NCBI GenBank assembly: GCA_026988355.1
Contig: JALSLK010000089.1
Coordinates: forward strand, 1-64,000
Length of the DNA stretch: 64,000 nucleotides
Source of the DNA: Flavobacteriaceae bacterium
GTDB taxonomy: Bacteria > Bacteroidota > Bacteroidia > Flavobacteriales > Flavobacteriaceae
Reading direction: 5' to 3'
Part shown: piece after piece, positions 21,035 to 30,206 of the stretch
How the letters are laid out: the number at the start of each line of letters is the position of its first letter
How positions within the stretch are numbered: the stretch's first letter is position 1
Made by a program: the position numbers and the translations under genes
Notes under the pieces: generated by a model
What the model was told of the DNA's origin: nothing
The model's database searches: none
The model's input: the letters and a program-made list of their open reading frames with translations, nothing else

Positions 21035-22411
21035 ATGAATTTGTTTAAACTTTTTCAATTGGCTAAAAAAATAAATTTTAACTTCAATAACAAAATACTA
21101 TTGCGATTATCATTTCTCTTATTTTATTTTTTAAATGCATCAGCACAAAATACATTTGACTTAATAAAAGAAAAGAAAAAAGAAAAAATTTCATTCAAAT
21201 TAATCAATAATTTAGTTTTAATACCAGTAGAGTTAAATGGAGAAAATTTAACTTTTATGGTAGATACAGGAGTTAAACAATCCTTACTATTTAGTATAAC
21301 ATCCATAGACTCAATAAGTCTAAATCAAGTAGAAAAAGTACGAATAAAAGGATTGGGAGAAGACAAATACTTTGATGCATTAAAATCGAAGAATAATTTA
21401 TTGCGAATTGATGATGTGGTATGTCCAGATTTTGAAATTTTAGTAATTTTAGATAAAAAATTTGATTTTTCTACAAGAATGGGAATCAACATACACGGAA
21501 TAATAGGTAGTGAATTGTTTAAAGATTTTATTATTGAAATAGATTACCAAAATAAAAAAATAAGTTTTAACAAGCCAAAAACGTATACCTATAAGAGGTG
21601 TAAAAAATGTCAAGAATTCCCACTAACGTTTAGATTTCAAAAACCATATATTAATACCATTATTAGTAGAACAGATAGTACCACAACAAAGGCAAAACTA
21701 TTGATTGATTCTGGATCAGGAGATGCTTTGTGGTTGTTTGAAAAAAGCTCTACAGAAATTGAAATCCCTAAAAAAAGTATGCAAGATTTTTTAGGAAAAG
21801 GACTGAGTGGTAATATTTATGGAAAAAAAGGAAAATTAGCATCGTTAGAAATTGGAAAATTCAAATTTTGTAATATGTTAGTTGCATATCCAGACTCAAC
21901 ATCTATTTTAGGAGGAGAACATTCTTTTAGAAGAAATGGAATTTTAGGTTCCGAAATATTAAAAAGATTCCATACAATTTACGATTATCCAAACAAAAAA
22001 ATTACCTTTAAAAAGAATAAATATTATCGTAAAAAATTTTATTATGATAAAAGCGGACTGGATATTATTTATAATGGAAAAGTATTGGTAAAAGAGTTAG
22101 AATCCACATTTTCGTATGGTATGAGTAATGCTAAAAGTACAGATACAAATGATATTATTACATATACCTATAATTATATATTTGAAAACTCGTATATTAT
22201 TGCGTTAGTAAAGCCAGATTCTGTTGCAGGAAAAGCAGGATTATTAAAAGACGATATCATTTTAAAAATTAACGGAACACCAGCATATAGATATACTTTA
22301 CAACAAATTACCCAAAAAATGTCTGGAAAAGATGGAACATCCATTAGATTACTTATTAAAAGGAGAGGTATGCAGTATACGTTTAAATTTACATTAAAAG
22401 ATTTTTTGTAA
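21035..22411 (+). CDS. retropepsin-like aspartyl protease with C-terminal PDZ domain
   Basis: FMVDTGVKQSL and LLIDSGSGDALW motifs; PDZ-like SVAGKAGLLKDDIILKINGTP. Confidence 0.8.
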   Translation: MNLFKLFQLAKKINFNFNNKILLRLSFLLFYFLNASAQNTFDLIKEKKKEKISFKLINNLVLIPVELNGENLTFMVDTGVKQSLLFSITSIDSISLNQVEKVRIKGLGEDKYFDALKSKNNLLRIDDVVCPDFEILVILDKKFDFSTRMGINIHGIIGSELFKDFIIEIDYQNKKISFNKPKTYTYKRCKKCQEFPLTFRFQKPYINTIISRTDSTTTKAKLLIDSGSGDALWLFEKSSTEIEIPKKSMQDFLGKGLSGNIYGKKGKLASLEIGKFKFCNMLVAYPDSTSILGGEHSFRRNGILGSEILKRFHTIYDYPNKKITFKKNKYYRKKFYYDKSGLDIIYNGKVLVKELESTFSYGMSNAKSTDTNDIITYTYNYIFENSYIIALVKPDSVAGKAGLLKDDIILKINGTPAYRYTLQQITQKMSGKDGTSIRLLIKRRGMQYTFKFTLKDFL

Positions 22412-22509
22412 AGCAATTACCGAATTGTTAATAATTAACCGAAAAAATATTTCGTAAAGAATAAACTAAAATAGTTGCTTTTGTACTTTTGTCTTATAAA
22501 ATAAAAGAT

Positions 22510-23355
22510 ATGTTAAATACATTAGAATTAGAAAAATTTACAACGCAGGTAAGAAGAGATATTGTACGAATGGTACACGATGTTCAATCTGGACATCCAG
22601 GAGGATCTTTAGGTTGTACGGAATTTCTTACCGTTTTATATCAAAAAGTTTTAAATTATTCCACAGATTTTAAAATGGATGGAATAGGTGAAGATATTTT
22701 TTTTCTATCTAATGGACATATTTCACCAGTAATATATAGTGTCTTAGCACGAAGTGGTTTTTTTCCAGTAAAGGAATTGGCAACATTTAGAAAATTAGGA
22801 ACACGTCTGCAAGGACATCCAACAACACACGAAGGTTTGCCAGGGATTAGAATGTCGGCAGGATCGTTAGGACAAGGAATGTCCGTTGCAATTGGAGCAG
22901 CACAAGCAAAAAAAATGAATGGAGATAAACATTTAATATATACTTTGCATGGAGATGGAGAATTACAAGAAGGACAAAATTGGGAAGCAATTATGTATGC
23001 ATCTGCAAATAAAATAGATAACTTAATTGCAACTGTAGATTATAATAAAGCACAAATTGATGGCGCAACAGACGATGTTTTGGCTTTAGGAGATTTAAGA
23101 GCAAAATTTGAAGCATTTGATTGGTTGGTTATTGACGTTATAAAAGGAAACGATGTGGATAGTATTATTAGCGGATTAAAAGAAGCAAAAGAAAAATCAG
23201 GTAAAGGAAAACCAGTTTGTATCTTATTACATACCGAAATGGGGAATGGTGTAGATTTTATGATGGGAAGCCACGCTTGGCATGGAAAACCGCCTTCTGA
23301 TGAACAGTTAGCAATTGCTTTAGCTCAAAATGAGGAAACTTTAGGAGATTATTAG
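22510..23355 (+). CDS. transketolase, N-terminal (TPP-binding) subunit
   Basis: VQSGHPGGSLGCTEFLTVLY, HGDGELQEGQNWEAIMYA; start at ATG 22510 (the ORF-track start is TTG). Confidence 0.92.
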   Translation: MLNTLELEKFTTQVRRDIVRMVHDVQSGHPGGSLGCTEFLTVLYQKVLNYSTDFKMDGIGEDIFFLSNGHISPVIYSVLARSGFFPVKELATFRKLGTRLQGHPTTHEGLPGIRMSAGSLGQGMSVAIGAAQAKKMNGDKHLIYTLHGDGELQEGQNWEAIMYASANKIDNLIATVDYNKAQIDGATDDVLALGDLRAKFEAFDWLVIDVIKGNDVDSIISGLKEAKEKSGKGKPVCILLHTEMGNGVDFMMGSHAWHGKPPSDEQLAIALAQNEETLGDY

Positions 23356-23504
23356 GTTATATATTTACAGGACAGACACGTATTAAATAAAATTATTTTT
23401 CTATAAAGTCAGTCTTGACTTAATTTAATGCTCTTTTTCAATAATTATTTTTTGAATAAAAAATATTTTTAATGTGTTTGCTTGATATTTTTAAGGTATT
23501 AATA

Positions 23505-23533
23505 TTGTAAGTCAATATTTTTATATATATTTG
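23505..23533 (+). promoter_or_regulatory. candidate Bacteroidota-type promoter
   Basis: TTG (23505-23507), 18-nt spacer, TATATTTG (23526-23533) matching TAnnTTTG. Confidence 0.5.
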
Positions 23534-23544
23534 TGTTGCTCAAT

Positions 23545-23790
23545 TAAATTCGTAAAAGGGGTTCTACGATTTTTTTTGAGTGAAAAAGCTATGAACCCTT
23601 CTTAAAAATTTCTAAAATTGGTAGTCATTATGACTGAGTAAATAGAGTGAATTCAAGACCATCCGGCTTACGGGATTAGCACAAGAAAAAAGAAAGACAC
23701 TCTCTGGAAAAGTAAAATTGAAAACCTAAAAAGCCGAGACTGTGGAATGACCACACGAAGAATAACGGCTAATTAAATTGTTCTTCAAAA
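23545..23790 (+). ncRNA. candidate structured 5' leader or small RNA of unknown class
   Basis: Non-coding, locally GC-enriched; GGGTTC...GAACCC, AGTCAT-T-ATGACT, and AGCCG[..TGTGG-AATGA-CCACA..]CGGCT nested helices. Confidence 0.4.
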
Positions 23791-23813
23791 TTTAACTTTT
23801 AAATTATTTTATT

Positions 23814-24092
23814 ATGAAAAATTTATTTTTTGCATTAGCTTTTATGCTAATAGGAATGTTTGCTTTTGCAAACACAGAAGTAATTTCTGACATTGATGTG
23901 AATAAAACAGAAAATGTTTTATCTCTAAATGCTCAAGAAAAATTATTAGGTTGTTCTAGTAAAACAGTAACTATCACAACGACAAATACAGACGGTTCTG
24001 CAACTTCAACTTCAACAACGACTGTAAGTTGTGATACACCACAGGAGCTTGCTCAGTATCATGCAGCAGTTAAAAAATTAGGAATAAGATAA
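23814..24092 (+). CDS. small secreted Thr/Ser-rich peptide (paralogue 1)
   Basis: Signal peptide MKNLFFALAFMLIGMFAFA; C-X25-C core; SCDTPQELAQ motif shared with the next gene. Confidence 0.75.
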   Translation: MKNLFFALAFMLIGMFAFANTEVISDIDVNKTENVLSLNAQEKLLGCSSKTVTITTTNTDGSATSTSTTTVSCDTPQELAQYHAAVKKLGIR

Positions 24093-24103
24093 ATATAATA
24101 GAT

Positions 24104-24400
24104 ATGAAAAATATAATATGTATTTTAGGTCTGTTTGTAGCTTCATTTAGTTTTGCTGCAAACATTGGAGAAATTGAAGATAATAATCAGATTATTAATT
24201 TAACTGATGACGCTGAATGTGTTACTATAAAAGTTAAAAACAATGAGGCTTTAGGATGTCAAACCTCTACAACTTCAACAGTTACAACAAATCCAGATGG
24301 TTCTTCAACTAGAACAACCACAACTACAACAAGTTGTGATACACCACAAGAACTTGCGCAGCTTCATGCATTAATGGCAGCAATAGGAATGGGTATTTAG
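24104..24400 (+). CDS. small secreted Thr/Ser-rich peptide (paralogue 2)
   Basis: Signal peptide MKNIICILGLFVASFSFAA; C-X25-C core; SCDTPQELAQ motif. Confidence 0.75.
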   Translation: MKNIICILGLFVASFSFAANIGEIEDNNQIINLTDDAECVTIKVKNNEALGCQTSTTSTVTTNPDGSSTRTTTTTTSCDTPQELAQLHALMAAIGMGI

Positions 24401-24462
24401 TAGTCAATTTAACCTTATGGCAGTCTAATATAGACTGCCATCTTTTAATAATCATAAATAAT

Positions 24463-25266
24463 ATGAAAATATTAATCAATATAGCATTATTTCTAACATT
24501 TATTTTTGGATTCGGTCAAAATCAATATTCCGAAATAAAATATTATTTTAAAATTAATAATGGCGGAAGTCCTGTCATACTTGATTGTGCCTTATTATAT
24601 AACGAAAATGATAATAAATCAACATTTATAAATTTTGGCTTTAATAGTATTCCTGAAGAACAGAAAACAGAGATAGATGATATTAACGGAGATTTATTAG
24701 TAAATGTTGAAAAGTATGATGATAATAACGGGCAAAAACCTGAATATCAAAAGTTTTTCCTAAAAGACAGTCTGGTTTCACATGAAAGTGTTTACGGCGA
24801 AAAAAAGTATCATGTAATATTAGAAAAATTACCTACGCTTAGATGGGAGATATTAAACGATACTTTAAATATTTTAAACTTTAAAACTCAAAAGGCAAAA
24901 GTAAACTTTAGAGGTCGAGATTATTTTGCATGGTTCTCTACTGAAATAAAAATTTCTGATGGTCCATATAAATTTTATGGACTACCAGGTTTAATTCTTA
25001 AAATACAATCAACAGACTCTAAATATACATTTGAGGTCTACTCAGTTAAACTAAATATCTCAGAAAAACATTTTTCAATTACTAATCTAAAGGAAAAATA
25101 CCCAAATAAAAAAATAATTTCAATCAATGATAAAGTAAATTTGATTAAGAAAAATACAGAGAAAGAAAGAAAGTTTAGATTAAGCAATAATCCAAATGCT
25201 ACTGAAATAAAGATAGAACATTCTGGCATTGAATTAAATTATGAAGATGTTATAAATGGGAACTAA
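24463..25266 (+). CDS. GLPGLI family protein
   Basis: Diagnostic GPYKFYGLPGLILKI motif; N-terminal signal peptide. Confidence 0.9.
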   Translation: MKILINIALFLTFIFGFGQNQYSEIKYYFKINNGGSPVILDCALLYNENDNKSTFINFGFNSIPEEQKTEIDDINGDLLVNVEKYDDNNGQKPEYQKFFLKDSLVSHESVYGEKKYHVILEKLPTLRWEILNDTLNILNFKTQKAKVNFRGRDYFAWFSTEIKISDGPYKFYGLPGLILKIQSTDSKYTFEVYSVKLNISEKHFSITNLKEKYPNKKIISINDKVNLIKKNTEKERKFRLSNNPNATEIKIEHSGIELNYEDVINGN

Positions 25267-27919
25267 ACATTTTTTTTTTTTATTACTATTTACTGTAAAT
25301 TCTCAGCTGATAGCTCAAGATATTTCAGGTGAAGTAAAAGATGGAAATGGTAAAAAATTACCTTTCGTAAATATTTTAATAAAAGAAAAGGAAGATAGTA
25401 AAAAAATAATTTTTTTTACACAGACCGATAGGGAAGGGAAATTTATTTTTTATAAAAAAACTATAATTTCTATTGAAAATGACAGTATTTATTTAGAGGC
25501 AAGTCTAAATGGTTATAATGAAGTTATAAAAATGATTAGACAGCGTGAATTAACTAAAACGTATAATATTAATTTCATTTTACAGAGATTACAGGTTCAA
25601 AAATTACAAGAGATTATTATTGTAGGTAAAATTCCTAAATTTAAAATTAGCAAAGACACAATTTCATTCAAAGTTAAACAATATGTTGATGGCTCTGAAA
25701 CAAAAATAGAAGATGTTATAAAAAATTTACCTGGTATTGATGTTAACTCAACTACAGGCGAAATACTTTATAAAGGGAAATCTATTGAAACGGTAACTCT
25801 TGATGGAGATAATCTTTTTGGTTTTAATTATACATTAGGAACAAAAAATATAAATGCTGATATGGTTGAGCAAATTGAAGCTATTGACAATTATGCAGAG
25901 AACCCATTGTTAAAAGGTATAGAACAAGGTGGAAAAGTTTCTTTAAATTTAAAATTAAAAAAAAATAAAACAAATTATTCAGGAAATATAACAGCAGGGT
26001 TTGGTATGTTTGACCTAGATAAAATAGCAACTGATATTCAAGGAAATTTTCTAACAACATCAGCAGCATTAAAATCTTTTGCAACATTGTCTCAAAATAA
26101 CATAGGAATAAATCACTCTCCTTTTGATTATTTTGGTTTTAACCTAAGCATAGAGCAACAAAAAGAGAGTAATTATTTTGCTAAGAAAAATTTACATGAA
26201 ACGATTTTTACAAATGCAGTTACGATGAGTAGAGCTAATATCAACAATCAGTTTTTTGGAAACTATAATGCCATTTTCAAACTCAATCCTAAGCTAAGTG
26301 TCAAAACTAATATATATTATTTACAAGACAGAATAAATATAAATCAATTATTTCAAAACAACTATACAATAAATAATCAGAATTTCGTAACCAAGGATAA
26401 CACTTTTATTACTAAAAAACCACAACAATATCGTGGAGATTTAGAAATAAAATATAATACATCAAAAACTTCTCTTTTGGAGTATAACTTACGGTTAAGA
26501 CAAGAGAACATCAAAATACCTACCATTATTATTCAAAACGAAACTGAAGATTTTTCATCAATTTTACATACAAAAGACTTCTACCTAAAACAAAATTTGT
26601 TATGGACAAAGAAACTTTCAGACGGTAAAGCTTTGCAAGTTTCACTATTTCATTCCTTTAATGATTTACCTCAAACATCCAGTATTACACCATCGGTATT
26701 TGATGAAAACTCAATAAATGATATTCAAGAAAGCGAGTTTAAAAAAACTTTTTTGGAGGGGAAAGCAACTTATTTGGGTTCGAGTAAAAGAGATAAATAT
26801 ACATTTACCTTTGGGGCAAACTTAAGCCAATCGCCTTTCGTTTCAAGGTTGTTTAATTCAGAAAATACTATTTCAGAAAACAAATTCGATTATTCAAAAA
26901 GTAATATTTTTAACACAGGTGTGTATAACTTTAGCTATGGTAAATGGCAAATTTCGCCTTCCTATTCCATTCGTTTATTAAATCAAAACTTAGAACAAAA
27001 TATAGAAAATCAAGAGCAAACTCAAAATAATTTTATTTTTGAGCCAACTTTAAATCTTAAATATAAACTTAATTCAGTTTCATTTTTATCTACAAATTTA
27101 GGCTACAATCAAAACACCAATACAGAACAATATTTTTTTTTAAATCAAGTATTAATGAACAACCGAACAACAGTTAGTAACTTACCAAGTTTAAATTTGC
27201 AAAATAGTCAAAGATATAGTCTGTTGTATTTCAATAATGATCTGTATAATCAATTTCAACTAAATGCTGATATAAGTTATCAAAAATCAACAGGTAATTA
27301 TTTTACAAATCAGAATATTACGGAAAACACAACACAGATAGAATATTTCTTTCTTCCACAAGACAATAGCAATTGGAATATGAACATTCAAGTATCTAAG
27401 TATATTCCATTTATTGAATCGACATTAAAATTAATAAGTAACTCTTCTATTTCAAATTTTAAGAATATTGTAAATAATTCTGCTTTAAGGCTAAACGAAA
27501 ATCAATTTTTGAGGAATTCATTCTTTTGGAAAACAGCTTTTGATATACCTATAAATTTTGAAAATACCATTACTTATCAATATTCAAACTCAAAAAGTAA
27601 AAATCTATCCGCATTTATAAATAAGTCTTGGCAAAACACTTTCAGAATCATTTTAAAACCCAACAAAAAATGGTTTTTAATAGTTTCCTCTGATTATTAC
27701 TTACCTAATATCGAACAATCAGAGCAGCAATTTTACTTTTTGGATGCAACTTTAAGACACAAACCAAAAAATAAAAAATGGGGAGCAAGTTTTACCATGA
27801 GAAACATAACTAACGAAAATAATTTTGAACAAGTACAAACATCTGACATATCGACAACAATATTTAAAAGTAATTTATTGCCAAGATATTTTTTACTTAA
27901 TTTAATGTGGAACTTCTAA
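25256..27919 (+). CDS. TonB-dependent-receptor-like outer-membrane beta-barrel with CarboxypepD_reg-like N-terminus
   Basis: QDISGEVKDGNGKKLPFVNI; plug-like IEDVIKNLPGIDVNSTTGEILYKGKSIETVTLDGDNLFG; aromatic C-terminal strand ending LLNLMWNF. Confidence 0.85.
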   Translation: MGTKHFFFLLLFTVNSQLIAQDISGEVKDGNGKKLPFVNILIKEKEDSKKIIFFTQTDREGKFIFYKKTIISIENDSIYLEASLNGYNEVIKMIRQRELTKTYNINFILQRLQVQKLQEIIIVGKIPKFKISKDTISFKVKQYVDGSETKIEDVIKNLPGIDVNSTTGEILYKGKSIETVTLDGDNLFGFNYTLGTKNINADMVEQIEAIDNYAENPLLKGIEQGGKVSLNLKLKKNKTNYSGNITAGFGMFDLDKIATDIQGNFLTTSAALKSFATLSQNNIGINHSPFDYFGFNLSIEQQKESNYFAKKNLHETIFTNAVTMSRANINNQFFGNYNAIFKLNPKLSVKTNIYYLQDRININQLFQNNYTINNQNFVTKDNTFITKKPQQYRGDLEIKYNTSKTSLLEYNLRLRQENIKIPTIIIQNETEDFSSILHTKDFYLKQNLLWTKKLSDGKALQVSLFHSFNDLPQTSSITPSVFDENSINDIQESEFKKTFLEGKATYLGSSKRDKYTFTFGANLSQSPFVSRLFNSENTISENKFDYSKSNIFNTGVYNFSYGKWQISPSYSIRLLNQNLEQNIENQEQTQNNFIFEPTLNLKYKLNSVSFLSTNLGYNQNTNTEQYFFLNQVLMNNRTTVSNLPSLNLQNSQRYSLLYFNNDLYNQFQLNADISYQKSTGNYFTNQNITENTTQIEYFFLPQDNSNWNMNIQVSKYIPFIESTLKLISNSSISNFKNIVNNSALRLNENQFLRNSFFWKTAFDIPINFENTITYQYSNSKSKNLSAFINKSWQNTFRIILKPNKKWFLIVSSDYYLPNIEQSEQQFYFLDATLRHKPKNKKWGASFTMRNITNENNFEQVQTSDISTTIFKSNLLPRYFLLNLMWNF

Positions 27920-28515
27920 ATAAAGGACATTATCCGTGGAAAAATAATTGGGACACACCTCAAGATTATGGAACCTATGAAAATTATTGGGCAAATGCTT
28001 ATGACGATAATAATCCACCACTTTTACAACCAGGGTTTGATTATGAGTTTATGGATTGTCAAGGAGCTACACAAATAGAAGTCTTGGGAGAATGGACACA
28101 ACCAAGCAATTATAGTAATTTAGATTGGGAATATATCTACGATATAATAGGAGAGAATGTAGTAACTACAATAAACAAGGAGAATCTAGATTTTAATACC
28201 ATAACACATCCAAATTCGTCTGCAATACGTATTTTACAGCTCGAAAATAAAGCAAGACGTTGTTACGATTTATCTACGTGGAGACCGTATATAGACGAAC
28301 CAAATGATGATCCATTGGTTGGATTGGTTGGAGGTAAAGTTGTTAAATTTAACGATGGTACTTTTAATGCAAATATTACAATAACGCCTAAAGATTCGAC
28401 ACAAATTAACAGTCCAGATTTAATTAATGATTTGGATAATGGACTTTATATCATTCAAAAAGAATATATAGATGGTAGCAAAAAGCAAAAGGCACTAATA
28501 AAGGATGAAAATTAA
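27920..28515 (+). pseudogene. apparent 3' fragment of a larger secreted protein (or a GTG-start ORF from 27907)
   Basis: Open frame with no ATG start or signal peptide, entering from the barrel-gene terminus; C-terminal NGLYIIQKEYIDGSKKQKALIK resembles a sorting-domain tail. Confidence 0.45.
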
Positions 28516-29512
28516 AAAGATACTTTTTGGGATGTTATGTATTGCAAATATTGGGTTTGTACAAGCCCAATATACTGCAATACCAGATCCAGCTTTTGAA
28601 CTTAGATTAATTGAATTGGGTATTGATAGTGATAATCTTATTAATCAAAGCGTACTAACAAGCGATATTGCAAATGTTATTGGATTAGATCTTAGTTTTG
28701 CTTCGATTTATGATACAACAGGAATACAAGATTTTACAGCTTTGGAAATATTGGATTGTAATTACAATTATTTTACCAGTTTAGATATTAGTCAAAACGT
28801 ACAATTAAAGAAATTATATTGTATTGATAATCAATTAACAACTTTAGATATTAGTTATAACACCTTAATAGAAAGAGTAGTTTCTAATAATAATCAAATA
28901 AATATATTTGTGCATGGTAATAATTTAAGTTTATATTCTTTAGAGTTAAGTAATAATAGTATTTCTACTATAAACATCAGTGGCTTGGTTAATTTAGAAA
29001 GTTTTGGTTGTACAAATAACCCTTTAACTAGTCTAGATTTAACTTCGAACAATTTATTAAAAAGTTTTGGTTGTATTGGTAATCAAAACCTAACCACAAT
29101 AGATTTAAGAAATGGCAATAATCAAATAATAACATTTTTTAATGTTACAAATAACCCCAATTTAACCTGTATTTTTGTAGACGATGCAGTATATAGTACA
29201 AGCAACTGGTTAGATATAGATGCGACTAGTACTTTTGTAGAAACACAAGAAGCATGTAATGTGTTAGAAATTAAAGAATTTACAATTAAAAATCTGGTAA
29301 TTTATCCAAATCCAGTTAGAGATTATATCTATATTAAAAATGATAGTTTTATAGCCATTAAAACTGTAAAAATTTATACAGTTTTAGGGAAAGAAATAAT
29401 AAATTCTAATTTAAGTGCAATCGATGTTTCAAAATTAGAAAAAGGTATGTATTATATACATTTAATTGCTCAAAATGGAGAAACAGTAACTAAGAAAATG
29501 ACTAAAATATAG
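28505..29512 (+). CDS. leucine-rich-repeat secreted protein with T9SS type A sorting domain
   Basis: Repeats such as LDISQNVQLKKLYCIDNQLTTLDIS; C-terminal VIYPNPVRDYIYIKN...LEKGMYYIHLIAQNGETVTKKMTK. Confidence 0.85.
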   Translation: MKIKKILFGMLCIANIGFVQAQYTAIPDPAFELRLIELGIDSDNLINQSVLTSDIANVIGLDLSFASIYDTTGIQDFTALEILDCNYNYFTSLDISQNVQLKKLYCIDNQLTTLDISYNTLIERVVSNNNQINIFVHGNNLSLYSLELSNNSISTINISGLVNLESFGCTNNPLTSLDLTSNNLLKSFGCIGNQNLTTIDLRNGNNQIITFFNVTNNPNLTCIFVDDAVYSTSNWLDIDATSTFVETQEACNVLEIKEFTIKNLVIYPNPVRDYIYIKNDSFIAIKTVKIYTVLGKEIINSNLSAIDVSKLEKGMYYIHLIAQNGETVTKKMTKI

Positions 29513-29537
29513 TTTTAAATTTATAAAAAAGATTTCA

Positions 29538-30203
29538 TTATTTCTTTCTACTCCCAAAAACAGCACTACCAACACGAACCATAGAGCTACCACAATCTAT
29601 TGCTAATTGGTAATCGCTACTCATTCCCATAGAAAGAGTTTGGAGATCTATATTAGCAGAATTTTTAACTTTTTGAGAATCAAAGAATTTTTTTAAAGCT
29701 AAAAACTCCTTTTTTACTTGTACTTGGTTATTTGTAAAACTAGCCATTCCCATAAAACCAGAAATCTTAATATTTTCTAATTCTTTAAGATTATTAGTAT
29801 TTAAAATAGCTTCAATTTCTGAAAAAGAAAGACCAAACTTAGTATCTTCTTGCGCAATTTTAACTTGTAATAAGCAATGGATGACACGTTGGTGTTTTTT
29901 TGCTTGTTTATTTATTTCTTTTAATGTTTTAAAGCTATCAATTCCGTGAATAAGATCTACATAATGCGCCATGTATTTGATTTTATTCCGTTGTAAATGA
30001 CCAATCATATGCCATTTAATATCTTTAGGAAGTTCCTCAAATTTTGTGGTCATTTCTTGGATTTTATTTTCTCCAAAAACACGTTGACCAGCATGATACG
30101 CTTCTAAAATATCAGTAATTGGTTTTGTTTTAGAGACAGCAACTAAGGTTACATTTCCAGACAACGTCTTTCTAATTTGTTGTAGGTTATTAGTTATAGA
30201 CAT
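29538..30203 (-). CDS. YggS/PLPBP family PLP homeostasis protein
   Basis: VTLVAVSKTKP, FGENKIQEM, WHMIGHLQRNKIKYM, LSMGMSSDYQLAIDCGSSMVRVGSAVFG. Confidence 0.93.
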   Translation of the reverse strand: MSITNNLQQIRKTLSGNVTLVAVSKTKPITDILEAYHAGQRVFGENKIQEMTTKFEELPKDIKWHMIGHLQRNKIKYMAHYVDLIHGIDSFKTLKEINKQAKKHQRVIHCLLQVKIAQEDTKFGLSFSEIEAILNTNNLKELENIKISGFMGMASFTNNQVQVKKEFLALKKFFDSQKVKNSANIDLQTLSMGMSSDYQLAIDCGSSMVRVGSAVFGSRKK

Positions 30204-30206
30204 GAT

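Noticed and set aside
23545-23790. Leader as a retron, group II intron remnant or tmRNA
   Set aside because: No reverse transcriptase nearby, no domain-V-like hairpin, and no tmRNA tRNA-like ends recognised.
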